From contig JAWWNJ010000131.1 of NCBI GenBank assembly GCA_037176885.1, forward strand, positions 310,001 through 374,000: a DNA stretch of 64,000 bases. Reading direction: 5' to 3'. Shown piece by piece: positions 21,554 through 32,440 of the stretch. The notes under the pieces were generated by a model. That model ran no database searches. It had not been told where the DNA came from and saw only the letters and a program-made list of their open reading frames with translations. The position numbers and the translations under genes were made by a program. The DNA is from Favolaschia claudopus. Its lineage: Eukaryota > Basidiomycota > Agaricomycetes > Agaricales > Mycenaceae. The first letter of the stretch is position 1. Each line of letters begins with the position of its first letter.

Positions 21554-23499
21554 ATGATATTGGGCTTACTGATCCCTGGAATGGTCCTCACAGTTTCATT
21601 CCTTCTCCTGTGTGCCTACGCCGCGTATAATCCCGTCTCTAAGCAATATCTCGATCGCGTGAGCTTTCGATTGCTCATTTACGCGTTGACAGCACAGTAC
21701 GTCCCTTTCTCTCATTTATTCCGGCTAAGCTCATCTTGACGCTCTAGTGTTCTCTTTGGTATCGCATTCACCATCGGGGCTGTGCAGGACAATCCTGGCT
21801 GGCGATGCGATGTGATCTCGTTCGTAGCTAATGTCCGTCCGCCTTGCTTTGTTAGTTGCTCCTCCCAGAATATTGATCGCAAGAACACAGTCCAGTCTTA
21901 CGTTCTCTGCGGGCATGTTCTTCTGCATGGCACTCAATCTCCCGTGAGCTGGTCCTATTTTCTCTCGCCGAATGCCAGTGTCTTGACACAGCGATAGACT
22001 CGTCCTCGCCTACAATGTCAATGGCCGAAGAATGGAAAAGTTCTATGTCGCCGTGACAGCGGTGATCTGCATCGTCCTCAACATTGTTCCTTATGCTGCG
22101 GGCAACACTGAGTGAGTTCATCTCTTACTCTTATGACTCCTGATCTGAATCTTCTGAGGTGGACCTCGATGGGAAGCACATGCGAGTATGGCTCAATCGA
22201 TACAATACGAATGCTCCGATGGCTACTCACAACACAAACCGTATGGATCGTCCTCGCATCGGTAGGCGAGCTCGTAGCCTTCTTGATCATCGTGGGATAC
22301 CTCCTGGCGTATGCAGTTCGTCTCTTCCGATGAGTTTCCATCCTATTCAACTCATTAATTGTCCGCTATTTGTGCAGCTCGACCAACGACACCTCCACCT
22401 CAACCCACCGGGGGCCGACAGCATTAGCTCCGCGGCGTCCCAACGCCCTGGCTCAAGAATCTTGCGATTCAGAAACATCATCCTCCGTGTCGGTGCGTGA
22501 AAGTTCAACAAAAACCACAAGTGAAGTGGATCAAGCAACAACACATGTTCATGGGAACTCCGTTTGATAGGATTATACCCTCTCGTTTCGTGCCTCCTCA
22601 ACATCAGTACTGCGGTGTTAGACTTGTACCAAATGAAACACCACGAACACTCGAACCTTGTGCGTCGCTTTCTTTCCTTATTCTGTCTATTCGAGTGTTC
22701 AAATTGATCTCTGCTACTCGTACTATGCAGAGTTGGAGATTGAACCTCACAGGTACGCCTCCTCGAATGTTCCATCATTATCCTCTTTCTCACTGATTCT
22801 CCCCGGCAGACCTGGCGATCTTCGCTGGGCGTCCACTGATATACGGCTTACTAGCAGCCACAGATCCGGTACGTCACCTGCCCTCCACCCAAGCTTCAAC
22901 CATTGACCCCCTTCCCACCCACTTCCATCTTAAATCCATCTTCCTTTTCCGCCCATCTTTTCCCCGCACACGTGCTCTTGTACCTGCCCACGCACTTACC
23001 TCGGGAAACGGGACCTTCAATTCCCATAATTCCGATGTTGATTCCTGTGCAGTCGTTTCTACGTGCACTACACGCTCTGCGCTATCCCGATGGCGAGTCG
23101 CGTTTGAGTCAGGGAGAAGCATCGTCACACGAGCGTGGCCATAGACCCCGCCGGGCCGCAGCAGCAGCCCAAGCGCAAACGCAATCCGGATGTCTGACCA
23201 CTGTAATTGATCTGCGGGAGGAGGAGGAGGAGGAGGACTCGGTTCAAGGAGTTCCTGAAGACGTCGTTATGGAGGTGCTGCCGAAAAACGAAGACGGGCA
23301 GCAGGAAATTGCGAAAGAAATGGATGTGGTTGAGGTGAGGAGGGGCTTGGGTTTGAGTTTGAGTGGGATGGATGGCGGGCCGGGGAGGAGGGACGCGATG
23401 ACGCGAGGACTCAGCGCGCTCGAGGCGCAACGTGACACGAGGGTGGCGGATTTATCGGCGTCGAGTCGGAGTTCGATTGACTTTGTATCGTTCATTTGA
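21554..23499 (+). CDS. Fungal seven-helix (GPCR-like) membrane protein
   Basis: Ten exons (21554-21696, 21748-21832, 21891-21943, 21998-22111, 22159-22315, 22378-22492, 22571-22659, 22731-22752, 22810-22868, 23053-23499) sum to 427 aa in frame. Helices are visible in order: ILGLLIPGMVLTVSFLLLCA, FRLLIYALTAHVLFGIAF, LTFSAGMFFCMALNLPLVLA, FYVAVTAVICIVLNIVPYAA, VWIVLASVGELVAFLIIVGY, IGLYPLVSC-like and AIFAGRPLIYGLLAA. A charged cytoplasmic tail rich in Glu and Ser follows. The layout and the RFRNIILRVGLYPLVSC stretch match the cAMP-receptor/Git3-like receptors of mushrooms, which are thought to couple to G proteins. The ligand is unknown. An upstream exon that would extend the N-terminus cannot be excluded. 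Confidence 0.8.
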
Positions 23500-24742
23500 A
23501 TTGGATGAGAAGTTACTCTGCCGTTGGTTGAGGTTTCTTTCTTGTTGCTTCAATAGGGTTCAAACGCCGGGGCAGCCAATAGCAGAAAAGAGCCATCTGT
23601 TTTCTGATCTTCTCGTCGAATCAGCGAGTCAGGGAATGTGCAGTTCGTTCCTGGTAACACTGGCGTTCTTCCGGAACAACAGAGTTCTATTGGATTCTCT
23701 TCTTGGTACAACAACATCCCGGATTTAAGTTTTAGAATTCGCGCGAGGTGTCGATGGAGTGAGAAGTTTCAAACAACCAACAGGTACGAAACTCGTCGAT
23801 GAACAGCTGACTGAATATTCCGAAGGGTTTCCCGTTCTACTCGCGGAATTACGTCGTGCCGACTCCCGAATTTCAGGAATATTTGGAAAAGCTTCAGAGG
23901 TACGGCGTTTGTTTAAAGTTCAGCTTGTATGCTTGGAATTGGCATGAACAATTTAAAGCCAAGAAGTGATATGCCAAGTCCCGGTAGTAGAGTAACCGAG
24001 GAAAACTGGTTTCATTTGAAGATTGTTTGTTCCCCTGAGCGAGAAGGTGTATGGTATTGGACAATTCCCTCAACAACATTGACAGAAAGCGCCGATGGGC
24101 GGCGCCACTTGGATCCATAAGTACAGCCAGCTACTTGTTACTCTCGCGTTCTCCGAATTTTCCGTTCGACGGTGACTAAAGCAGCAAAAATCAAAACGAA
24201 AATTCACAGGTAGGTAAGTAAGTAGATAGAGTGGTAAATCGAACAGGTACGTAGGTTGGTCGGTAAGTAAGTAGATAGGTAGGTACAACAAGAAAACAAA
24301 GAAACAAAAAGTAGTTCAAAAAGAACGAAAAAAATAAAAGAGAAATCAAGAGAGAGAAAAAACAGAGATATTACAGGAGACGAGGAAACGTAGGGTATGG
24401 TAAAGTGGGCAAGTGGGAAGGGTGCTGGTAGTACAGTTTGGTTTGGCCAAAAATACACGGCGGTGGGTCGCAATAGTTCGCGGTAAATCAATAAGGAATT
24501 TGAGGCAAGTGGGCAGGCACGCAGTCGCTGTAGGCCCATCCATAAGAACGAAATCGAGGTAGAGGGGGGAGAGAGGTGGTATCGTAATAGTAGAGGGCAA
24601 GAAAGTACGGGGTGGGCGCGCCGGGCGTTTTAATCTTCATCTTCATCGTCGTTCTTCATTCCAATTAACACATCATCATCATCTTCTTCGTCCAGGCACC
24701 ATCTCATCTATCCAGCTCTTTCTTCCTTCCCCACACTCATTG
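23500..24742. other. Convergent intergenic region with a microsatellite
   Basis: Lies between the 3' ends of the receptor (plus) and the zinc-finger gene (minus). It contains an imperfect GTAG/GTAA tetranucleotide array at about 24208-24285. No supported gene. Confidence 0.5.
24208..24285. repeat. Imperfect GTAG/GTAA tetranucleotide array
   Basis: Runs such as GGTAGGTAAGTAAGTAGATA occur twice, separated by about 25 bp of degenerate units. This is a simple sequence repeat. Confidence 0.7.
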
Positions 24743-27700
24743 TCAATCAATAACAAACCCCGGCGCAGTAGGCGACGCAGGCGCACTCAACCTCCTCGCC
24801 CTCCTCTGCGGCAACCCCCCAACAGGCGGCGCCCTCAACGCAATCATCGGTCGGTCCGGATACGCATTGACACTACTCGTCGTCGTCGGCGACCTCTGCT
24901 GCTGCTGCAGCTGCTCCTTGCCCGCATCGACCTGCGCATCCGTAGGCGGCGGCGCAAGCGTCAACGCCCCCACCGGCCCTCCAGCACCCCCACCCTCCTC
25001 CCGATCCCTCATCCTCTTCGCCTGCAACGGCCCCAACGTCTGACTCGCCAACCGCTTAAACGAAGGCCGCGCCGCATCGCCCCCGCTCTCCCCGCTATCC
25101 CCGTCCTCGCTCGCAGACGCGGACGCACCGCTATTAGGCGTGGTGGGAAACGGACTACCCGGCAACGAGCTCCCCGGCGCAGCAGGGAACGGCTGCGCAT
25201 ACCCAAACGCTCCCGCCAACGAGCTCTGACTCTGACTCGTCGTCCCCGGCGCAGCAGCACCCTGACTCTCCAACGACCCACCACGTTCCCGATCCAACGC
25301 CCCAAACTCAAACATCGGCGGTGGCGGTGGCGGCGGCGAACGATGCTGCTGAGGCGGGCTTTGCTGCTGTTGTTGCGCCGGCACATTAGGCGGACTCGCC
25401 GAACTCCCAGTCGTCGTCGTCCCCGCACTCGTCGTCGTCCCCGCACTCGTCGTCGGCCTCCTCGCCGGCTTCCTCAACACCAACTCCGGCGCCTTCCTCG
25501 CCAACACCGCAGCCTCATACGACCTTAAATCATCCGCATTATGCATCGTCCTCCCCAACGGCGGCGGCGGCACATGCTGCTGCTGCCCCTGCATGAGATG
25601 CTGCAAATGCGGAAGCTGCAGCTGATGCCCATGCCCATGATGATGTATAGGATACACCGGCGCCGCATCCATCTCCCCCTCCGGCGTCTTCACACTCGGC
25701 AAACTCGCAACCCGATACCTCCTCCCGCCATTAACACTCTCCCTCGTCGGCGTCGCCCCGACCATCCCCGCACCCAGCATCCCAACCGTACTCCCCGCCG
25801 CACCCGTGCTCGCACTCGGCGTCTGCAGCCCCAAGGCATCCTGCCCAGGTGGCCCAGTAAGCGGCGTCCGCATATACGCCTTCCAGAACTCGCGCAGCTC
25901 CCTCGTCTCCGCCTCCCTACTCCCGGGCGTCTGCGCGCCCGGCGGCTGAGGCATCGCACCTGTGTGCGAATGTGCTGAGTTAGGCGGTGGGGGCGAATGT
26001 GACTGTGGATGCGCGCCGGAGTAGTCGTACTGCAGAGGCGGTGGCGGGACCAGCTGGTGGAGGTTTTGCAGGCTGTTACGCCGGAGGTGGTGGAGCGGTG
26101 GAAGGGGGCCTGCGTTGGCGCCGGCGCCGGGTGTCAAGCCCGTGCGTCCTGAGAAGAACGGTACGCCGTCTTGTGAGAGGCCGGCGAGGACATTCGGGTC
26201 GTCGAGGCTCATAAGCCCGAAGGCGCTGGAGAATTCGGGCGGACGCTGCATGTCGGGATGAATGTCGAGCGGACCACCGCGTCCGTTGACGGGAGGCAAA
26301 TAGCCATATTCCTGTATCAAGAACGTGCGTTAGCATCTTCTTCGTGAAAGAAGGAATTTCGCGACAAGACACGGAAAAACAGAAACATGTCTGGCTCGGC
26401 CGTCGGTACCGCGTCCTCCGCGCGACAAGCGTCATGAAGGAAACATAGGTCGTAGAAGAACGCCACCGTATGTCAAGAACCACAAACGAAAACAAGCCAT
26501 GCCGTCCATACGTCAAGCCACAACGCCACGACATGGAACCCCGCAAAGAAGAGGTACGCATCTCTGCGGCACCGGTGCAAAATGTTTTCAAATTCGAAAG
26601 AAGAAAAATCGGCGTCGTCTCCCCAACTCCAGACCGCAAAGACGAATCCCAAAGAAAACGCCACTCACCAACCCCGCACTACTGGGCGGCCGACTCCCCG
26701 TCCCACTATGCTCCGAATCAGCATACTCATAGTCATACTCGTACCCCCCGTCGCTGTAACCGCTGCCGTCGCGGTACGCATACGCCGAGCCCGGGTGCGA
26801 ATGGTGCGAGTGTGAGTGCGAGGAGGTGGAGGAGGCAGAGGAGGAGGAGGGCGGGTAGGGGTAGTGGTTGCCTGTGAGAAGTAGAAGTGTATTAGTTGAT
26901 AAGAGAGCTAGCGGGGAGGAAGGAATAAGAAAGAGAGAGAAAGAAAACGACATACCGCTCGCACTCGTCGGACTCCCTTCCCCCCGATCGGGATGGTGCG
27001 CAAATCGATCGCCTACGATACAATACACTATTCAGTCGACACTCAGAGAAAATCGAATCGCCTACTCACCAGCACTAAACGCAAACCCACCCCCACCCGC
27101 CGCCTGCTGCGCATACAAAAACGGCTGGTGCCCATGCCCGCCCCCAACACCCACTCCAACTCCACCAGCCACCCCATCCGCCAAATGACCGATTCCGCCC
27201 CCGCTCGTCACACCCCCGCCGCCAAATTGGTGATTAGCGGGGTGGTGGGAAGATTGCGAGGGGAGGGAGGCGGAGAGGGAGGATGGGTGCCCCGGGCCGA
27301 CGGGTGCTGTTTGGCGGTGGAATTTGACGAATGTGCAGCGTGTTTTGCGGGCGACGCATTTGGCTGGGGGGAGGAGATATAGATTGATTAGTGCGAGTGC
27401 GTGAAAGGGTAGGGAAGGATATGCAAAAACGGAGGGCAGGACAGGCGAGATCAAGGTAGCTGCACGGCGGTAAAATGGCCTCGAAGCCTCCACCGAAATA
27501 CGAGTACGAGTACAAGTACGAAGTCGAAAGGAAAAGCGCCGACGTTTCGCCCACACCAGTGGTGCGAGAGACCTGCCGAAAAAAGGCCAAGGACCAAGAA
27601 CCTCCTTCGTCTTAGGCCGACGCGCAAACGACCCAATCATACGTCGTCCTCCAACCTCCTTCACGAACTCCCGCCCACACTGACCCCGGACAATATCCGA

Positions 27701-28832
27701 TCCGCCTTGCCCGTCTCCCCCAGCCATGACGGGCAAATGACACGACTATCCATGCTGCCGATTACCACCTCCGTGACGATGACGGCGGGCATCGAAAAGA
27801 GATGTAGACCCCCTCTCGGATGCAAATCAAATGACCTCGACCCGCTCACAAACGCGAACCACCAAATCGAAGGACAAGGAACAAAAACTCACCACACGGA
27901 TTACTCCCATCGCACGGCAAACTGCTCTGCACGCACTGGTCGCACGCCTGCTTGCTCGTCGTCGCGCGGGTCGCGGCCGTGTGGCCTTTGCGGCGGCCTA
28001 GGGGGCGTACGGGTCAGTCTTGTTAAATGTATGAAGGAGAAGTGGGGTACGGAGACCCACTCACCCGTCGCAGGCGCACTCGCCGTGCCCCCAGCTGCCT
28101 TTTCCGCGGCGTGGCATTTGTTGACGTGGCGGGAGAGGAGGTCGCTGGAGGGTATGTCAGCGATGTACGGGGCGACGACAAACGAAGAAAAGAGAAAGAG
28201 CGGAGGCGGAGGCGGAGGCGGAGGAAGGAATGGGGGGAAATGGTATACTCACCTCCTTGCGAACTGATCCCCGCAGTGCTGGCATTTGTACGGTCTGTCG
28301 CCGGTGTCTAGAGAGCATCGTCAGCGTCGGCATTATCGTTAACGTCGGTCCCATCGGCTCGGGGGCCGGGGCAGCATAGTCAAGCAGAGGAAACGCGGGA
28401 AGGCAAAATCGCGCAAGATGGCACGATACGATACGATGAGTACCGCAAGGCAAAGTGGAGTATGTGGGTCCACATCACAACCGAATGAACGGAAAGAAAG
28501 TATGGAATGGAGAATGGAGAAGATGGAAGTAAATAAGGTGGGGCTTGGGGCAGAGTGGCGCTGCTCGGACGCAGGGCGAATGGAAAAAAGTATAAAGTCA
28601 AGGATAAGCGAGTGGCGTTTCTGCTTGCTTCCCTGGCTTTCTACTCTTCCTTCCCTCCTCCCTCACCTCCATCGACTCTCTCTACTCCGCCCTCGATACG
28701 ACGCGCGACCAAAGAAAGAAGATGTGACCGACAAGAAAGGAAGGAAGACTCACGCGAACGCATATGCCTCGCGACATGCTGAGGCCTCGTAAACGTCGCC
28801 TGGCACACCGAGCATTTGTGGTCTCCTCCCAT
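24743..28832 (-). CDS. Transcription factor with two C2H2 fingers and a Zn2Cys6 cluster
   Basis: Spliced from ATG 28832. Finger 1 is CSVCQATFTRPQHVARHMRSH. It is joined by the linker TGDRPYKC to finger 2, CQHCGDQFARSDLLSRHVNKCH in pieces across two introns. After a short basic linker comes CDQCVQSSLPC followed across an intron by DGSNPCAKCVARKTRC, a complete CX2CX6CX5CX2CX6C binuclear zinc cluster. The remaining 600 or so residues are low-complexity Gly, Pro, Gln, Ser and His runs (polyQ, polyP), as in activation domains. No fungal-trans domain is seen. The last exon alone (about 26310-24743) encodes some 520 aa. The intron inside the zinc cluster is about 510 nt, roughly ten times the local norm. 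A nuclear DNA-binding regulator is inferred. Its targets are unknown. Confidence 0.88.
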
Positions 28833-30018
28833 ATTATCTTGTCTTGTCTTGTCTTCTTGTCTTGTTGTGGAGCTGTCGTTCTGAATTATATTACCGTAAA
28901 GTGGAGCCACTGGTCTCTAGACTCTATTTCGTCGGAACGTCGTCGTATCGATGTCGTTGCTGGGTACGTTTTTCTGATCCTCGTTTCTTTGCCTCTTTGC
29001 CCGATATTTTTCCTCGGCTTGCCCTCCCTTTCGTCTTTCGATATAGATTCTGTCTGAACGCTCCGCATCAGCTCCCGTAAGCCCCACCAGTAGCTATGCA
29101 GGTAAGTACCCACCGTGTCCGTGGAGGAGGAGGAGTCAAAAGTCTTGCCAACGGTGGGGCTCAGTGGATATGCGATGCGGATGCGGGGTAGTGGTGGAGT
29201 GGAGTCAAGATTGGATTGTCTTTGGATCGTTACTCCTCTTGAATCCGTAAAAGTAAGTAAAGAGGACAGACGACACCTCGGGGCGTGCGACAGGGTGCCC
29301 TACGTCATGTGTTTACACTTGCTTTGTCCGTCCCTTCGCCGCAAATACCTCGGTCCGGCCCTCCGTCGCGATTAATTATCCCCTTAGCAACCGCTTATTT
29401 CTCTCTATTTCTCCCGTATTTTATCCTCTCCTTTCTCCCTTCCTCTCCCACTTCCTCAGTACTTCTTCCAGCACAAAAGCCTCTCTCTTTCTAATCCTCC
29501 TACCTTCCCGGAAACACGTCCCGCCCCCACTTGAAATGACATCATCCCATCCGATCAATTACATTAATAACTGATCGGCTTCCGACTACCCGTATGTCGT
29601 TGACGTCATAATTCATTTTTGAACCAATCAGAATTCATTAGAATTCATTTCTTCTGTCGCCCGACGCGAAGAGGTGATCGCTGATAGCTGATTCTATTGA
29701 CATATTGCAATTTCCGCGGCCAAGGATGGCAAGTACGTACCGCACTTGAACAACATTGGACTCACAAAAGCAGAGGCAGAAAGGGAAACCAAATCCTACA
29801 TAAAACGGACAGGAATACACAGACGAAGAAATAGCTGAAAAAACCACAAACCGTCAGTACCTGACCCAGCGGGAAAACGCAACTCAAGTTTCGCGAGTTT
29901 GGCTCTCGATACTATACGTCCCTCCTCTGAATCCGCTATACGAAAACCTGAATATCACAGAAATCAAAAGAGTGTTCAACCTAAAGAACCCCCAAAAAAA
30001 TACCTGCAAGCTTGGATA
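28833..30018. other. 5' flank of the zinc-finger gene and spacer to the right tRNA-like array
   Basis: Begins with a TCTTG pentanucleotide run (about 28838-28862) just upstream of the start codon. Pyrimidine-rich tracts occur around 29400-29500. No supported gene. The last 100 bp belong to the spacer type repeated between the tRNA-like units. Confidence 0.5.
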
Positions 30019-30117
30019 CAGCCTGACCCGGAATCGAACCGGTATTTATCTGCCAAGACGCACTACAACCAAATACTTCAATACTTGAAGCAGATGCGCA
30101 CCTCGTGCAGTCAGGCC
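30019..30117 (-). ncRNA. tRNA-like unit, right array, copy 1
   Basis: Read on the minus strand: acceptor GGCCTGA/TCAGGCT, D arm GCAC-GAGGT-GCGC-like, anticodon stem TCTGC/GCAGA around a 36-nt loop beginning TTCAAG, T arm ACCGG-TTCGATT-CCGGG. The second acceptor pair is G-C where most units have A-T, a compensated change. A T8 run lies about 17 bp downstream. Confidence 0.65.
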
Positions 30118-30319
30118 TTTCCTACGTGAGTAAAGACTTCATTTACATCAGCGGGTGCAATTGCAAGTTGATTAATTTGAAGTGAACTTCAATCTGGAGT
30201 GAATCGAACAGTTCTTGCTTCGAGCTTTCAATCCTATATGAAAGCTTGAGCCCATCACAAAAACCAAAAAGGCGATCAACCTAACCTAAAGAATACAAAA
30301 AAGACATTATGCAGGGCTA

Positions 30320-30418
30320 GAACCTGACCCAGTGTCGAACTGGAATTTATCTGCAAACGAATGATACTCTATTTCGCTCGGCGACGTAGAGCAGATGCAC
30401 ACTTCGTGCAATCAGGTC
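30320..30418 (-). ncRNA. tRNA-like unit, right array, copy 2
   Basis: Minus strand: acceptor GACCTGA/TCAGGTT, D arm GCAC-GAAGT-GTGC, anticodon stem TCTGC/GCAGA around a loop of about 36 nt, T arm TCCAG-TTCGACA-CTGGG. A T6 run follows downstream. Confidence 0.65.
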
Positions 30419-30547
30419 CTTCTTACACTGAATACCTCGAGGTTATGACTGGAAGGATTCATGTACCTCTCAAGATCTCCTCTAATTCCACTGCACGAAA
30501 ACCTCAATATTAGCAAAACCCCAAAAAGAATACTACCCCATCAGCCA

Positions 30548-30644
30548 CAACCTGACCCGGACTCGAACCGGAATTTATTGATCTGCCAAGACATGATGGA
30601 AACTTTCACATCTGAAGCAGATGCACGCCTCGTGCAATCAGGTC
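30548..30644 (-). ncRNA. tRNA-like unit, right array, copy 3
   Basis: Minus strand: acceptor GACCTGA/TCAGGTT, D arm GCAC-GAGGC-GTGC, stem TCTGC/GCAGA with a 30-nt loop beginning TTCAGA, an extended variable region (TCAATAAAT) and T arm TCCGG-TTCGAGT-CCGGG. A T5 run lies downstream. Confidence 0.65.
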
Positions 30645-30801
30645 TTTACTATACGAGTCAAGACTCGACCCAAGTCAATTGCAAGGTCCTCATGATACCC
30701 TTGATACCTTCAAATTCTCTAGATTCATCGGATAAACCTGAATATCACAAAACCAAAACGACTTGAGGAACACAGAAAAAAATGCCATCCGATGGAAACC
30801 A

Positions 30802-30901
30802 CAACCTGACCCAGAATCGAACTGGTATTTGTCTGCAAACGACGAGTATTCAATTTCGCACTACTATTTCAAGCAGATGCACCGAGGTGTGCAATCAGGT
30901 C
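30802..30901 (-). ncRNA. tRNA-like unit, right array, copy 4
   Basis: Minus strand: acceptor GACCTGA/TCAGGTT, D arm GCAC-ACCTCG-GTGC, stem TCTGC/GCAGA around a loop beginning TTGAAA, T arm ACCAG-TTCGATT-CTGGG. A T7 run lies about 25 bp downstream. Part of the loop (TAGTAGTGCGAAATTGAATA) is almost identical to the loop of left-array copy 2, linking the two arrays. Confidence 0.65.
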
Positions 30902-31076
30902 ATTTCAGCACTCAAGACGTACATGATTCAAGTCAAGGGGTGAATTTAAATATTCAGTCCCCCGCAAACGGAACGGCTCTTGCGTTGTGAGCGTCAACAG
31001 TCAAGAGCTAATTCACAGTAAGTAAATGCACGGCAAGCGTATCGTGTAAAAGAAAATTGAAACGATTCGAGCACTA

Positions 31077-31176
31077 CGACCCGACCCTGAATCGAACAGG
31101 GGATGATCTGCCTATGAATGGCTTTCGTATTGACTCATCATCGAAGGTACAACGAGGCACTCTGTGCAGTCGGGTA
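31077..31176 (-). ncRNA. tRNA-like unit, right array, copy 5 (divergent)
   Basis: Minus strand: acceptor TACCCGA/TCGGGTC in which two neighbouring bases changed in a compensated way relative to ACCTGA/TCAGGT. The T arm CCCTG-TTCGATT-CAGGG matches left-array copy 0. The middle region differs and the anticodon stem is not clear. Confidence 0.55.
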
Positions 31177-31238
31177 TCTCTCCACTCAACCACATACTCT
31201 ATTATTTACAACAACCTGTAAGCCTCGATAGCGAAGAT

Positions 31239-31720
31239 TCAACGAGATTGGCTTACACCACGGCGTGATTCGAACGCAACCTCAAAGCTTTTGTTGCTGT
31301 CAACGGGTGAATGAGCGCGGCGTGGGCCCATAGGAGAAGCAAGTAAGTTGTGAAGACCATTCCAGGGATCAGTTGGCCCAATTAATATCGTGTGATTTGA
31401 ATTCATATTCGACGATGTTGCGATTGAGGCGACGAGGAGGGTCAGAAAATAGAACAGAACGTTGTTAGGTTGTTGTGAGGCGCCAGTCACATTCGTTGTT
31501 TGTGCCGTGCTCAGTGGGTGACCAATAACCAGATAAGGCTCTTGAAAGTTGCAAGCACCGCTAAACAAGTTGCAACCAGTGTATGGGGCGGCGCAGTGCG
31601 AACTCGAAGGTCAAGGAAGTTATCAGCCGCCGAGACTGGCAGAACGTCGGGTTGACTCGGAATATGACAAACTGAAGCCCATTCAGTGGGATGGACGATA
31701 TATGCTCGGTGTTTTGGCCC
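31239..31720 (-). pseudogene. Decayed copy of the receptor gene's 5' end
   Basis: On the minus strand this segment follows the sequence at about 21.1-21.64 kb at roughly 75% identity by eye. The bases matching the receptor ATG read ACG, and a two-base insertion shifts the frame just after it. Similarity ends near the end of exon 1. It lies next to the right tRNA-like array, just as the intact receptor lies near the left array, so both probably moved together in an inverted segmental duplication. Confidence 0.7.
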
Positions 31721-32440
31721 CAAAGCGCAGGGAGATGACGAGATGGTGGTGGTTGTGGTTCAAGGGCAGATGCCGAACATTGATGCGTGATCAAACAGAC
31801 GACAACAATGCGTTGACACGTTCTTGATCGGGCGTTGATATCTGCCACGACGACGAAATTCTCTTCTCTCCAAAATCCCTGTCCGCTTTTTGTGCGTTTT
31901 CTATGCAAGCGACGGGAATGTGGTCCGGCCTTGAAACCGGTGAAACCGAGTCAACTGGACGACGGGAATTTTCTTGCAATTTTGTCGATTTTGAACTCAG
32001 GAGTCTCAAAGGAGTCGGGGCGACGAAAATCAGATGAAGGCGCTCAATTTTTGCCCTTCACAGTCGGCAAGCGCGAAGAGATCAAGTAGTAGATAACTAT
32101 GGTAAATTCAAATTGCTGACCGGAAAATGTTATCTAACGCGTTTCCTCCGCAAGAGGCGTGATCACGAGCGAATCAAGCAATTTCTACGATTTATACAGC
32201 TGATTCATTGACCGAGTGGACTTTCCTGCCGTCAACGTATGCGAATACGCCTCGAAGTGAGTTAATCCTTTCAGAATACGGTTCGGTATCCTTCGTTATT
32301 CCACAGACTGCTGAACATCCAAATCGCGACTTCACGTGCGGATGATGGCGTGGACATGAGTTGCCGGTGGACTCCCTTTGTATCTTGCCTTCCGCTTTGA
32401 TTAACCGTTCTTTCAATCGATTTTATTGCTCACCACCAGT
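31721..32440. other. Intergenic, no gene seen
   Basis: Short frames only. The start of the segment is the edge of the receptor-like duplication. The rest is the 5' flank of the small gene at 32441. Confidence 0.5.

Noticed and set aside
24740..25978. Long plus-strand Arg/Pro-rich frames opposite the zinc-finger gene
   Set aside because: They are the antisense of the low-complexity Gly/Pro/Gln coding exon and have no domain of their own.
27380..27740. Minus-strand frame (MPVMAGGDGQ...) within the zinc-finger gene
   Set aside because: The six-cysteine cluster only closes if this stretch is intron; the frame upstream of 27.38 kb is not part of the protein.
18736..31176. Calling the nine tRNA-like units ordinary tRNA genes
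   Set aside because: The D loop is unusually short, the loop sequence and putative anticodon differ in each unit, and U33 is missing in some. The canonical tRNA-Gly at 41350 shows what a normal gene looks like here.
18736..31176. CRISPR-like reading of the regularly spaced repeats
   Set aside because: Units are about 95 bp with 130-200 bp spacers that are themselves related, in a fungal nuclear context with introns. There is no cas gene.
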